Shown: positions 18,085-27,944 of the stretch, one piece after another
How positions within the stretch are numbered: the stretch's first letter is position 1
How the letters are laid out: each line of letters begins with the position of its first letter
Origin: Blautia argi
GTDB lineage: Bacteria; Bacillota; Clostridia; Lachnospirales; Lachnospiraceae
Assembly: GCF_003287895.1 (NCBI RefSeq)
Contig: NZ_CP030280.1
Span: 2,917,501 to 2,981,500, forward strand
Length of the DNA stretch: 64,000 nt
Direction of reading: 5' to 3'
Notes under the pieces: model-generated
The model's input: the letters and a program-made list of their open reading frames with translations, nothing else
The model's database searches: none
Told to the model about the DNA's origin: nothing
Translations under genes and position numbers: made by a program

Positions 18085-19607
18085 ATTTTTTCTCTCAGCT
18101 GCTTGGGCGTAATGCCATAATAATTCTTAAATAAGCGATTAAAGTAGGACTGATTTTCATAACCGCATATCCGTGCCACCTGGACAATTTTCAGATTTCC
18201 TTCCTCCAGCATTTTCTTTGCCTTCACCATTTTCATATCTGTAACATATTTCACCAGGGTCTGCCCTGTTTCCTTTTTAAATATGTAGCTGACATAAGCC
18301 GGGGTCAGATTTACATTATCCGCAACATAGTTTAAGCTGATGTCCTTTGTATATTCTTTTTCTATCAGATTTTTTATTTTTTGGATAATCCTGGAATCGT
18401 CCTGTACATCTCGCTCCAGAAAATTCAGCAATTTTTCAATCGCCCGCTCATACACCTCAAGCATGGCGTTCAGACTCCTCGCCTGAAACAGGGCTTCTGC
18501 CAGCGCCAGCGCTTCTTCAAATTCCATTTTGGGAATTTTGTCATAAATCGCCTTAACAATTGTATAGAGAAGATTCTGCAGATAAATCTTACTGACATTG
18601 TCCAAAGAAGCCACTACTTTTATTAACTGCCGGTTCTGTCTGCTTATTAATTCGGTATCCATGGATTCAATGGCCTGCAGCATCTGCTTGCCTGCGCTCT
18701 CTGCGTCCTGTGCGTAATGTTCTGTTTCACTGTAATAATTTCTGACACTGATGATTCGATTCCCATATCCGAATAACTCTGCCTGTATGGTATGGATTTT
18801 CTGCAGCTGTTCCCGCAAGTCTTCTGCCTGCTCTACAGTTTCGCTGATAATAACCACTGCTTCGCTTTTTGTCCGTCTTTGTAAATCACGAAGAAACTTT
18901 TCCATTTGTTTTTGCAGATCATTTCCTGACAAAAACCGGTTATCTCTGACAATCAGATATCCCTCATTTGGATACATCTCCAGATAAGAAACTCTTTCTC
19001 CCAAATACATTTTCAGAAATCTGAGAAAAATCTCCTCATGTTCTTCAAAAAAATTTTCTGTAAATTCTATATCCACGAAGCGACAGGCTTCTCCCTGCTC
19101 TACTCCAAGAGCCTGAACTACTTTTTCCTCCTCCTTTCTCTCTATTCTTCCGGAACTGAATACTTTGTAAAGCAAATTTCTGCGATTTTGAAGTTCTGCC
19201 GTCTGCAGCCTCTGATCTTCCTCACTCTCCTCATGAATGGACTGCATAACAGAAATCATCACTTTTTGGAATTCTTCTATTTCTATAGGTTTCAGCAGAT
19301 AACTGACTGCATGAGCCTCAAGAGCCTGTTTCGCATAGCTGAATTCTCCATAAGCGCTGAAAATAATAATTTTCGTTTCCGGTCTTGTTTCATGAACCTT
19401 CTTTGCCAGGTCCAGACCATTCATAATGGGCATTTTCACATCTGTAAATAAAATATCAATCTTATGATTCTCTATGCATTTTAACGCTTCTTTCCCATTG
19501 GCAGCCTGCATAATTTCAAGAGGATATTTGTATTTCTCTATGAGCCAGGAAATTCCTTCCCGTTCTTCCCTCTCATCATCTACTAATAATATTTTCATTC
19601 TCCTCAT
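18081..19607 (-). CDS. YesN-like response regulator with AraC output domain
   Basis: 508 residues. Receiver domain at ~1-120 with acidic pocket near KILLVDDEREERE, phosphoacceptor Asp in DILFTDVKMPIMNG (~residue 57) and conserved Lys in YLLKPIEIEEF. A ~280-residue middle region of unknown fold follows, then two AraC helix-turn-helix units at ~405-508 (LNYVADNVNLTPAYVSYIFKK; VARICGYENQSYFNRLFK). It is upstream of and overlaps its kinase gene. Likely activates carbohydrate uptake genes; no binding site was identified. Confidence 0.93.
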   Translation of the reverse strand: MRRMKILLVDDEREEREGISWLIEKYKYPLEIMQAANGKEALKCIENHKIDILFTDVKMPIMNGLDLAKKVHETRPETKIIIFSAYGEFSYAKQALEAHAVSYLLKPIEIEEFQKVMISVMQSIHEESEEDQRLQTAELQNRRNLLYKVFSSGRIERKEEEKVVQALGVEQGEACRFVDIEFTENFFEEHEEIFLRFLKMYLGERVSYLEMYPNEGYLIVRDNRFLSGNDLQKQMEKFLRDLQRRTKSEAVVIISETVEQAEDLREQLQKIHTIQAELFGYGNRIISVRNYYSETEHYAQDAESAGKQMLQAIESMDTELISRQNRQLIKVVASLDNVSKIYLQNLLYTIVKAIYDKIPKMEFEEALALAEALFQARSLNAMLEVYERAIEKLLNFLERDVQDDSRIIQKIKNLIEKEYTKDISLNYVADNVNLTPAYVSYIFKKETGQTLVKYVTDMKMVKAKKMLEEGNLKIVQVARICGYENQSYFNRLFKNYYGITPKQLREKI

Positions 19608-19722
19608 TCCTTTTATCTGACTTTACAACAGTATCCTTTCATTGTGCAATTTGCATATCTATCTTTCCATTATACCTGTGCCAAAGACAAAACTCAACAA
19701 AATCCCAAGATTTCTATAAACA

Positions 19723-19785
19723 CTCAGAAAGGGCTGACACACCCGACAGAATTTCTCTCCTTTCTGTCTGCTCCTGTGTCAACCC
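19723..19785 (-). terminator. Terminator-like hairpin after the HAD gene
   Basis: On the minus strand GGGTTGACAC pairs with GTGTCAGCCC, with a further internal pairing of GACAGAA/TTCTGTC, followed by a weak T-rich tract. It separates the GH65/HAD operon from the YesN gene downstream. Confidence 0.55.
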
Positions 19786-19832
19786 TATACTCTGGCTTTA
19801 CTTTTGGAAATATGCGCTCTCAGGATTCGTTC

Positions 19833-20699
19833 CTAATTTTGTTCATGCAGAAATCCCAAAAACTTTTCCACACCGCCGCCTACCTCAAGCACTCCTTCCG
19901 GTCTTATCCCTGATGCTTCTGAAACATCAAAAAAATCTCCTTTTTGACTTCTTTCGGTCCTCATAAAACTGTCGCTTCCAAAAATACCGTCTTCAATTCC
20001 CAGATACTCATCACCCCAATAAGCACAATCTTCGGGTAAAATCTCACCGTCCCTGCAAATCTGTTCTAAAATACAGTCTACATTGTGGCTCTTGCTTGTG
20101 ACTCCAACTTCCAGATATTTTGCGTCACAGGTGGGACATACCTCAATTCCGTATTTTTTTCCTGTTTTCTCAGCCAGCCTCATAAGACCCTGCAGCCCTT
20201 CCTCAATTCCATGTTCTTTCAAAGCTGTTTTCAGACGTCCCAGTTCATCTTCCTGCATAAACAGATTTTCGCCTCTCTGATTTTCTACCATAATATCTAT
20301 TTTGCAGTAGTTGGGTCTGCTGAATACAATATCTGTATCGAAATTATATTTTTCTTTTAATTCCTGATGAATCTCAAAACAAATTCTGTGAATCTTTAAA
20401 AGTTCCTGCTTTGGCGGTACCATACTTTTGAAAACATAGGGCTTCCCGTCACGAAATGTATAATTATAAGCGCCTCTTCCCAATCCCAGATACAAATTTT
20501 CCAATTCTGCTTCTGTAAAGAAACATTCCAGCTTTCCGCCGGCAATATTTTCTATCGTGGTACCACTGACAATCACCAGTTTTATGCCTTTTTGAAGCAG
20601 AGGGCGCATAGCTTCTATCGCTTCCCTTGCCGACGCCTTTCTGGATAATACGGCTGTTCCGTCCCAGTCAAAAAATATTGCTTTATATTTTTTCAACAT
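19833..20699 (-). CDS. HAD-superfamily hydrolase
   Basis: 288 residues from the ATG at 20699 with an AAGGGG site; an ATG at 20717 is also possible. Motif I is FFDWDGTAV (nucleophile and acid Asp, ~residue 9-15), motif II VIVSGTT (~44-50) and motif IV YWGDEYLGIEDG (~230). A large cap-like insertion (~70-200) contains a CPTC pair. The arrangement resembles C2-capped sugar phosphatases more than beta-phosphoglucomutase, whose DLDG signature is absent. The start lies inside the 3' end of the GH65 gene (17-nt overlap), so it is tightly coupled to the phosphorylase. Substrate unknown; a sugar phosphate from that pathway is the best guess. Confidence 0.8.
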   Translation of the reverse strand: MLKKYKAIFFDWDGTAVLSRKASAREAIEAMRPLLQKGIKLVIVSGTTIENIAGGKLECFFTEAELENLYLGLGRGAYNYTFRDGKPYVFKSMVPPKQELLKIHRICFEIHQELKEKYNFDTDIVFSRPNYCKIDIMVENQRGENLFMQEDELGRLKTALKEHGIEEGLQGLMRLAEKTGKKYGIEVCPTCDAKYLEVGVTSKSHNVDCILEQICRDGEILPEDCAYWGDEYLGIEDGIFGSDSFMRTERSQKGDFFDVSEASGIRPEGVLEVGGGVEKFLGFLHEQN

Positions 20700-23040
20700 A
20701 ACAATCCCCTTCCCCATTTAATGTAATCTCTTTTGTTCCTATCCGGAAGCTGATATTTTCCCCTTCCAGTATGGTAAATTTTGCCTCTTCTTTGGAAATG
20801 GAAACTTCCAGAAGCGTTCCTCTGTATTTCAGACGGAAAGAATAGGCTTCCCATTCCTTTGGAATGGCAGGTTTAAATCTGAGTTCTGACTCCTGACAGC
20901 GCATACCTGCAAACCCATTGACAATCGCCTGCCAGGTGCCCGCCATATTTGCAGCATGAATACCCGCGTAAAAATTATTATGGTAATCGTCCAAATCCAT
21001 ACGGGCGGATTGAGAAAAGTATTCATATCCGGTATCCAGATAACCGATATCACATGCCACAATTCCAAAAATACAGGTGGATAAGGAAGAATGATGCAGA
21101 GTTACTTCCTGATAAAAATCATAATTTCTTCTGATTTCTTCCTCTGTAAATAAATGACTGTGCAGATACATACCTAAAATCGCATCTGCCTGCTTGGACA
21201 TTCGATGGCGCATAATGAAAAGAGGGTGGTAATTCTCGTAAAGCCATGCTCTCTTTTCAGGCGGTATCTTTGTTTCGTCCCATGGTTTTCTCATCATAAA
21301 GCCATCGTCCATAGGATAAATTTTTCTTTTCTCATCATATGGAAAATACATATTTTCTACAATTTTTTTCCACAAGCCTGTTTCTTCCACAGAAAAATCC
21401 AGCTTTTCTTCCAGCCTCTTCAGGCATTCCGGCGCATTTTTTTCAAGATATTCTACTGTTTCTACTCCATGGCGAAGATTTTCTCTTGCCATCAGATTCG
21501 TATAAAAATTATTATCCACCAATACGTTATATTCATCTGGTCCGGTTACGTCGCAAATACAGTATTTTCCGTCCCTGCACTCTGCAAAGCTCCCTACATC
21601 AGCCCATACTCTGGCTGTTTCAATAAGAATTTCCGCCCCTTTCTCTTTCAGGTATTCCACATCTCCTGTCACCTGAAGATACAGAGAAAGCGCATAGGCA
21701 ATGTCTGCATTAATATGGTACTGAGCAGTCCCCAGGGGGTAATAAGTAGACGCCTCTTCTCCATTTATGGTTCTCCATGGATACAGCGCCCCCTTCTCAT
21801 GCCCTAAAATTCTGGCTCTTTTGCGAGCCTGCTCCAGAGTTCCGTACCGGTAGTCCAAAAGCTGTCTGGCTGCCTGTGGTTCTGTGTACACCAATACCGG
21901 AAGCACATACATTTCTGTATCCCAGAAATAATGTCCTTCATAGCCCTCTCCGGAAAGCCCTTTTGCACCCATTCCGGTTTTTCCGTCCCTTCCGGCCGCC
22001 TGAAGAATATGGTACAGATTAAAATGGATTCCCTGCTGCAGGGCTTCATTTCCTTTTATTTTCACATCTGCTGTTTTCCAGAAACTTTCCATATATGTCT
22101 TTTGTTTCTCTTTCAGACATGCATAGCCTTCCTGCAGCGCATCGCTTAATTCCTGATTTACAAAACTTTCCAGTTCCTCCTTTGGCATATCCAGTTCTGT
22201 GGTATAGCAGATAAATTTATCCAGAGTAATGGTTTCTCCCTCTTTTGCTTCCACCTCAGCCGAAAGAACAGCCGACCATTCTCCCTGCTCGCCGTTCCAT
22301 AAATCTTCTCTGTCTACAGATTGTGTTCCCCGGAAAATTTCATGGGCGCTTCCGCAAGCCATAGTTAAATGGCTGCCCTTTGTCGTACCTTCATAATAGC
22401 TTCTGTCTTGTCCTGTTCTGATACAGGTTTTTAAAAGCCTTCTTCCGAAAGGTCCGTAATCCACAATGGGGTTTGTTTTGCGCGTATGATTTTCCACATC
22501 TGCCTCCAGTTTCGATGCAAACCGGATTTTTCCGGAATAGTTCAAAGGCGTCACCTGATATTGAATAACCATGATATTTTTCCGCGCAAAGGAAACCAGC
22601 CTGCTGATTCTGATTTTTGTCTTATGCCCCAGAGAAGAAGTCCATACCAGCTTTCTCTCCAGAATCCCTTCCTTCATATGCAGTGTTCTGGAATATTCCT
22701 CTACACTTCCTTCTTCCATACTGAAAAGTTCTCCATCTAACATAACTCTGATTTCTTTCAGGTTGGGAAGATTTAAAAGGGACTGGCTCAATAAAGGAGA
22801 ACCAAAATTTGCCTCTCCGTAGCGAATATGTTCGCTCTCGTAAAACCCATTCACAAAATTCCCTTCTAATCCCGTATCTATATCAAAAGGATACGCCTCT
22901 TCAAAGGTTCCTCTTGTACCTATGTAGCCATTCGACAACGCAAACGTTGTTTCATTTCGATAGTTATTTTCTCTCTTAAATTCCTGTTCCGTAATATCCC
23001 ATACCTGTATGGGGTAAATTGGTTTTTTCTCTGTATTCAT
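20683..23040 (-). CDS. GH65 disaccharide phosphorylase (kojibiose/maltose-type)
   Basis: 785 residues, full GH65 length: N-terminal beta-sandwich (~1-270), helical (alpha/alpha)6 catalytic barrel (~320-690) and C-terminal beta-sheet domain. Catalytic-site marks are GHYFWDTEMYVLPV (~residue 370), the general-acid Glu at ~503 in VTGPDEYNVLVDNN, and the phosphate-binding HHSSLS motif (~640). It would use inorganic phosphate to split an alpha-glucobiose, releasing beta-glucose 1-phosphate. The ALYPWRTINGEE loop recalls kojibiose-type rather than maltose phosphorylase, but that is only a suggestion. It is encoded after the sugar ABC transporter and the deacetylase. No beta-phosphoglucomutase gene is in the window. 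Confidence 0.92.
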   Translation of the reverse strand: MNTEKKPIYPIQVWDITEQEFKRENNYRNETTFALSNGYIGTRGTFEEAYPFDIDTGLEGNFVNGFYESEHIRYGEANFGSPLLSQSLLNLPNLKEIRVMLDGELFSMEEGSVEEYSRTLHMKEGILERKLVWTSSLGHKTKIRISRLVSFARKNIMVIQYQVTPLNYSGKIRFASKLEADVENHTRKTNPIVDYGPFGRRLLKTCIRTGQDRSYYEGTTKGSHLTMACGSAHEIFRGTQSVDREDLWNGEQGEWSAVLSAEVEAKEGETITLDKFICYTTELDMPKEELESFVNQELSDALQEGYACLKEKQKTYMESFWKTADVKIKGNEALQQGIHFNLYHILQAAGRDGKTGMGAKGLSGEGYEGHYFWDTEMYVLPVLVYTEPQAARQLLDYRYGTLEQARKRARILGHEKGALYPWRTINGEEASTYYPLGTAQYHINADIAYALSLYLQVTGDVEYLKEKGAEILIETARVWADVGSFAECRDGKYCICDVTGPDEYNVLVDNNFYTNLMARENLRHGVETVEYLEKNAPECLKRLEEKLDFSVEETGLWKKIVENMYFPYDEKRKIYPMDDGFMMRKPWDETKIPPEKRAWLYENYHPLFIMRHRMSKQADAILGMYLHSHLFTEEEIRRNYDFYQEVTLHHSSLSTCIFGIVACDIGYLDTGYEYFSQSARMDLDDYHNNFYAGIHAANMAGTWQAIVNGFAGMRCQESELRFKPAIPKEWEAYSFRLKYRGTLLEVSISKEEAKFTILEGENISFRIGTKEITLNGEGDCYVEKI

Positions 23041-23066
23041 CTTCTTTTGCCTCCACGTCGAATTTG

Positions 23067-23923
23067 TTACCGCATTCTCCAGAAAATTTCTTCATTTTTA
23101 ATAAAGGACATTAAAAATTCCCGGGCATCTGGCTCCAACGCAGTTTCATGCTTTAAAAGAGCCTGATATTTTAAGTTTTTGCTTCCTCTTTCCCTTCTCA
23201 TTTCCTCCGGTATTTCCAAAATATAACGTCCGTTCCAGGAAACACCCTCTGTATCTCCAAAGCCTCGGGACAGGTAAACGTATCTGTATCTCTGAGAGGC
23301 CAATTTTCATCTCCTGCACAGGAATGAATCAAACCGCAGTAAAGTTCCGGCATATATCCCTCCTTCTCTTTTAACTCGTCCAATACTTCACAGACAAAAT
23401 CATACAATGCTTCATGATCTCCATGGGTGTCATACTTGGAGGTTGTAAAAATAAGTTCCGGTTTCTTTTCTCTGATAAAATAAGTTAAGTCTTCTTTAAA
23501 ATTCTTCCTGTGATAAAGTCCGCCTTTTCCACATCTCTTCCTATGAAGTTCTGCTTTATCCGCAAGACTGTAGGTTTCCTGTCCACAAAAGGAAGAATAT
23601 ATTTTTTCCTCCTCCTTTTCCTCGTACAAATGTACAAGAAAACTGTCCTCCCGCGGCATTCCCGTGTCTGCATACCCCATAATTTCAAATGCTGTTTCCG
23701 GAAGTCCCAATACCTGCAAACCTTCTATGCTCTCTCTCAGTCTGGCGTACCCTTTTGAAAAGTCCTTACAGCCATAATCTCCATTTGTTGCCATAAGGAC
23801 GGTGCATGCAACATCCGCCTTCACAGCCTCCCGTATGACACCTGCCGTCATCAGGATTTCATCGTCCTGATGAGGTACCACAATCATAATACTTTTAATC
23901 TTTTCATTTATCTCTAATTTCAT
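23067..23923 (-). pseudogene. PIG-L/LmbE-family deacetylase, frameshifted
   Basis: The N-terminal frame (to 23198) carries the metal-binding VPHQDDEIL motif (~residue 16) and a downstream SKYDTHGDHEALY motif (~166-178), the two hallmarks of zinc-dependent N-acetylglucosamine-type deacetylases. At about 23254-23257 the coding continues in another frame (DTEGVSWNGRYILEIPEE...) to 23067. Restoring one G would give an uninterrupted protein of about 285 residues. The ATG at 23923 has AAAGG nine bases upstream. It follows the ABC permease gene directly and precedes GH65, so a deacetylation step on the imported glycoside is likely if the gene is intact in the organism. Confidence 0.82.
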
Positions 23924-23928
23924 TGACA

Positions 23929-24759
23929 TCAACCTTTCACTGCTCCTGCGGCTACACCTGCAATAATATATTTCTGCATGAACACATAGAAAATCATCAA
24001 CGGCGCCACACCCAGCATCAGCATTGGGAAGAGAGCAGTCCAGTCTGTTGCAAACTGTCCGATATTTCTGGTTACTTCCTGTAAAATCACATCATTCTCT
24101 CTGCTCTGTAAAAACAGCAGCGGTGTCATAAACTCATTCCATACATTTAAGGTTACAATAATTACCACGGTGGAAATAACCGGTTTTAGAAGCGGAAGAA
24201 CAATGAGGAAAAACCGCCGTAAAATAGAACAGCCGTCAATAGAAGCTGCTTCTTCCAGTTCCTTTGGAACCGTAGATTCCACAAATTCTTTAAACAAAAA
24301 GACTGCCTGAGGCGTATTAATGGCTACATCTACCAGAATGACCGCCCATAAGGTATTCATTAATCCGAATCCTTTTACAATCTTGTATAAGCTGACAATG
24401 TTCATCTGAAATGGAACTATCAGTCCTGCCAGAAACAGAAGAAAAATTCTGGTTCCCATTTTTGATTTTGTTCTTGCCAGCGCATAACCTGCCATGGAGC
24501 CAAAAATGACAATGAACAAAACTGCTGTTGCAGTAATAAAAAGTGTATTTCCAAAGGCTCTGGGAAACTCCATATTAATCCATGCATTTACATAGTTGTC
24601 CAATCTCAGAACCTTCGGAAGCCCCAATGGATTTGCCGTTGCTTCCTGAGAACCCTTCAGGGTCGTCACAATCAGATAATAAATCGGTATAAACCAGATG
24701 ATTGCAATCACAATCATAAAAATTTCGGTAAGAACAAGATTTCGTTTTTCTTTTCTCAT
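23929..24759 (-). CDS. Carbohydrate ABC transporter permease (MalG type)
   Basis: 276 residues, six predicted membrane helices (first at ~10-30). The EAA loop is at ~residue 190 (ELEEAASIDGCSILRRFFLIVLPLL), the contact site for the ATPase. Second permease of a CUT1 sugar importer. Its ATG overlaps the preceding permease stop by 4 nt. No ATPase gene is in this operon; CUT1 systems of Firmicutes commonly share one MsmK-like ATPase encoded elsewhere. Confidence 0.95.
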   Translation of the reverse strand: MRKEKRNLVLTEIFMIVIAIIWFIPIYYLIVTTLKGSQEATANPLGLPKVLRLDNYVNAWINMEFPRAFGNTLFITATAVLFIVIFGSMAGYALARTKSKMGTRIFLLFLAGLIVPFQMNIVSLYKIVKGFGLMNTLWAVILVDVAINTPQAVFLFKEFVESTVPKELEEAASIDGCSILRRFFLIVLPLLKPVISTVVIIVTLNVWNEFMTPLLFLQSRENDVILQEVTRNIGQFATDWTALFPMLMLGVAPLMIFYVFMQKYIIAGVAAGAVKG

Positions 24760-25655
24760 TGTATCGCCTCACTCCATTTTCCCATAAGTTTTGTCACTAC
24801 TGCACTGATAAGCAGTACAATTACAAAGAAGCACACACCAAACGCTGCACCTGTACTGTAAAATCCTTCCGAAATTCCCTTTTTCATCATAACGGTCATA
24901 ACGGTCTGGGTCGCATCTCCCGGTCCTCCTGAAGTCATGGAATAAATAATATCAAAGACCTTCATTCCTCCAATCAGTCCTGTTACCACTACAATCTTTA
25001 CAGATGGACACATCAAGGGCAAAGTCACATAAAAGAATTTCTGAATGCCGTTTGCCCCGTCAATTTCTGCTGCTTCGTACAGTTCCGGAGCGATTCCCTG
25101 CAGGTTTGCCAGGAAGATAACCATAGCCCAGCCTGTCCACTGCCAGATTTGTGTAAGGATTACAGAATACAGCGCTGTCTTAGAGGTGAAAAAGTTTACT
25201 GTTCCAAATCCCAACTGATGAAGGATATTATTAATTAATCCAAAATCAGATGAAGACATAATAAAATTCCATAAATATCCGATAATCAGAGAACTGAATA
25301 CTGCCGGAAAGAAAAAGACTGCTCTTAACAGATTTCTGGTTTTTAATTTCCGGTTCAGCACAACTGCCAGAGGGAGCCCTAAAATAGTCTGGAATCCGGT
25401 AAGCAAAATTGCATAAATCACAGAATTCTTAATTGCTGTGAGCATAACCGGAGTCTGAAAAACCTTCAGATAATTTTTTAATCCCACAAAGCTCAGATGA
25501 ATTGGATTCATATCTGTATAGTCCGTAAAACTGTAATACATGGTATAGAGAAAAGGGGTAATACTAAATACCAGATAAATCACCAATGCCGGTATAATGA
25601 AAATAATAAAATATTTCCCCAGTTCACCTGCTTTTAATTTCTTCTTTCCTGTCAT
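24756..25655 (-). CDS. Carbohydrate ABC transporter permease (MalF type)
   Basis: 299 residues, six predicted membrane helices, EAA loop at ~residue 205 (ELYEAAEIDGANGIQKFFYVTLPLM). First permease of the CUT1 sugar importer. It is separated from the binding-protein gene by a hairpin with a U tract (25674-25710), which should lower its expression relative to the binding protein. Confidence 0.95.
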   Translation of the reverse strand: MTGKKKLKAGELGKYFIIFIIPALVIYLVFSITPFLYTMYYSFTDYTDMNPIHLSFVGLKNYLKVFQTPVMLTAIKNSVIYAILLTGFQTILGLPLAVVLNRKLKTRNLLRAVFFFPAVFSSLIIGYLWNFIMSSSDFGLINNILHQLGFGTVNFFTSKTALYSVILTQIWQWTGWAMVIFLANLQGIAPELYEAAEIDGANGIQKFFYVTLPLMCPSVKIVVVTGLIGGMKVFDIIYSMTSGGPGDATQTVMTVMMKKGISEGFYSTGAAFGVCFFVIVLLISAVVTKLMGKWSEAIQ

Positions 25656-25673
25656 TTTTATCCTCCTGATTGC

Positions 25674-25710
25674 AAAAATGCCTCTGCGCCACTTTCGGAC
25701 GCGAGAGGCA
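25674..25710 (-). terminator. Intercistronic terminator-like hairpin between binding protein and permease
   Basis: On the minus strand TGCCTCTCGCG pairs with CGCAGAGGCA around a short loop and is followed by TTTTTG. Placed just after the binding-protein stop codon, it is likely a partial terminator or mRNA-stabilising stem. Confidence 0.7.
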
Positions 25711-25726
25711 CCTCTTCCAAGTCTTT

Positions 25727-26990
25727 TTATTTTTCTAATAACTCTTTTGCAGCAGAATCTACATTCTTTAAGGTTGCTTCCAGGCTCTGCTCACCCAGGA
25801 GATAAGACTGCATTTCTGTTCCGTATGTTTCATGGGCGCTTGCCGCATCTCCCCATTCGTTCCATGGGCAATATACATTTCCTGCCCCAAGAGCTTTTGA
25901 TGCACTGGCATATGCTTCAGGCAAATCAAACTCTGCTCCTTCTAAATAAGAAGAACCGCCCTGATTATCCTGCCAGAAAGCCTTCTGTCCTTCCACGGTA
26001 GAAATAGCCTCCAGAACTTTCATGGCAGCATCTTTCTTCTCGGAAGATTTGTTTACAGCAAAACCACAGCCCGGTCCGCCGATAAGCCAACCATCGCTGG
26101 CTTCTGTTCCGTAAAATGGCATCATATCAATCTGAAGCTCAGGATTTTTTTCTTTTATTGTTTCCAAATCCCATGGTCCTGAACAGAACATTGCCGCTTT
26201 TCCTGTTGCAAACTCCTCCAGCGCCTGGTCATGATCAATTCCTACCATATCTTCTGTATAAATACCTTCTGTAATCATTTCAGACCATTTTTCCAGATAC
26301 GGATTCCAGTTTCCTTCCAGAGTTGTTTTTCCATCTCTGTACTCCTCCCCAAAATCCTTTCCTTTGTCTGTAGAAAGATATTCTGCAGTGACAAATGCCA
26401 TGGAGTTCTTAAGCATTGGCTCCCAAGACTTTAATCCTGCTGCCAGAGGCTTAATACCTGCTTCCTTGAATGTTTTGCAGGCAGCAAGGTATTCATCAAA
26501 CGTAGTCGGAAGTGTAATGTCATTTTCTTCAAACAACTGTTTGTTAAAATAAATCCCTTCAAACCAGCTGATTCCCGGCAGTGCATAAGTACTTCCATCA
26601 TAGCTGTATACATTAGTACCTGCTTCTGAATATTTTGCGCCAAGATCATCTAAAGGTTCCAGATAGCCCAATTTAGCATGTTTTAATGCAGAAGCAGGAG
26701 ATTCGCAGATAATATCCGGGCCTTCTTCTGCGGATAACTGCGTATCTACCACTGTGTCATAGTTGGAATTGTCAATAAACTGAAATTCTACTGTTACCTC
26801 CGGCACTTCTTTTTCCAGGTATTCTAAAAGTGGTCTTTACTGTGTCTTCGCTGTTCCAGTAGGTCATTCTGATTTTTGTCTTTCCGTCCTCTGTTTTTTC
26901 TGTGCTGCTGTCAGAAGACTTTCCACAGCCTGCTAATAATCCGGCAGCCATTGCTGCACATAATGCAATACTCACGATTTTTTTCTTCAT
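25727..26990 (-). pseudogene. Extracellular sugar-binding lipoprotein, frameshifted
   Basis: Begins MKKKIVSIALCAAMAAGLLAGCG, a lipoprotein signal with lipobox LAGC (Cys ~21). The frame is lost after NSEDTVK and resumes one frame over as LLEYLEKEVPEVTVEFQF. Removing one G near 26831-26833 on the plus strand restores a continuous ~420-residue family 1 solute-binding protein (IDMMPFYGTEASDGWLIGG is a typical core segment). This is the receptor for the CUT1 importer encoded downstream. Upstream, a TATAAT (27017-27022, minus strand) is the likely -10 of the operon promoter. Whether the frameshift is real or a sequence error cannot be told here. Confidence 0.88.
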
Positions 26991-27149
26991 GGCTTTCTCC
27001 TCCTTGATTTGTCTTTATTATAAATTCAAAACAGAGGAATTAAAATTGCACATTTTTTCGATTTCTAATATTTTTTCTGGAAGTATGTTTTATACTCTCC
27101 TTAAGCTTTCCCCTTAATGTTAAATATATTTTTATTTTGCAAAATATAG

Positions 27150-27178
27150 TTGACATTTCTTTTACCCGGGCGTATTCT
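27150..27178 (+). promoter_or_regulatory. Sigma-A-type promoter of the DUF6773-DUF2007-XRE genes
   Basis: TTGACA (27150-27155), 17-bp spacer, TATTCT (27173-27178), 58 nt upstream of the ATG at 27236. The rest of the 26991-27235 gap holds the divergent binding-protein promoter. Confidence 0.7.
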
Positions 27179-27235
27179 GAAAGTAGAAAAAGTAACCTTT
27201 CAAATGCATCTTCATACATGGAAAGGAGGATTCTT

Positions 27236-27689
27236 ATGAAACAATCCTTTGATGAACGGCAAAAACAAACTCTGGAACAACATTGGTTTCTAACGGCTTT
27301 TATGTGGTGATTTTTCTGGCTCTGACCGCCGCAATCCTCATACAGCTTGGCTTCTTTTCCACTCCTTTGAAAAATATACTGGGGGAAACCGTGGCGCTTC
27401 TAATTGGAGGATTTGTGTATCTGGGAAGCTGCATCAAAAATGGGCTGTGGAATCCCGCAAAATCCGCTGGTTCCTGGCAGAACAATCTCATAGTAAGTTT
27501 GGTTTGTTCGGTATTTCAGTGTTTCTATGGGCTTTCCATAAGTCAAAAAGCCGGTGCCAACGCACCTGTGGGAAATATGTCTGCCTTTTCTTTACAGGCA
27601 TTTTCCTCCTGGGCTTTCTTGTTACCACACTTTTAAGCCTTGGTGCCAAAAAACAGGAACAAAAACAGGAAAGAAAGTATTCTGATTAA
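27236..27689 (+). pseudogene. DUF6773-like integral membrane protein, two frameshifts
   Basis: ATG at 27236 follows a GGAGG site and reads MKQSFDERQKQTLEQ before the frame is lost. It resumes near 27283 as SNGFYVVIFLALTAAILIQLG, with membrane helices at about 27300-27350 and 27390-27430, and shifts again near 27573 (GANAPVG to KYVCLFFTGIFLLGFLVTTLL). Each break needs one added base to restore a ~150-residue protein with four membrane helices. Such DUF6773-like proteins are typically encoded beside small XRE regulators, as here. Function unknown. Confidence 0.65.
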
Positions 27690-27713
27690 ACGAAATAGAA
27701 AGAAGGGTTTTCT

Positions 27714-27944
27714 ATGATGAAAAAAGAAGAACTGATTCCCCTCTATACTGCAAAAGATAATCTGGAGGCTGCTGTTATCTGTGACGCCTTAACGCAAAAC
27801 CGGATTGCCTCTGTCCAGCAGGACGAAAGCAGCATGGGAGTTCTGAATCTTTATGGCGGTTTTTCCAAAACCGGAATTCGGATTTATGTTGCAGAGGAAG
27901 AAATGGAAAAGGCAAAAGAACTTTTAGAAGGTATGGGATTTTGA
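27714..27944 (+). CDS. DUF2007-like small protein
   Basis: 76 residues: EELIPLYTAKDNLEAAVICDALTQNRI... with a central GGFSKTGIRIYVAEEEMEKAKELL. This is the one-domain DUF2007 ferredoxin-like fold (putative signal-transducing, ACT-like). ATG at 27714 has AAGGG upstream. It lies between the membrane gene and the XRE regulator; its stop overlaps the next start as TTGA. Role unknown. Confidence 0.7.
   Translation: MMKKEELIPLYTAKDNLEAAVICDALTQNRIASVQQDESSMGVLNLYGGFSKTGIRIYVAEEEMEKAKELLEGMGF

Noticed and set aside
19833..20699. HAD protein as beta-phosphoglucomutase for the GH65 product
   Set aside because: Motif I is DWDGTAV and the cap is large and late, unlike the DLDG and N-terminal cap of beta-phosphoglucomutase.
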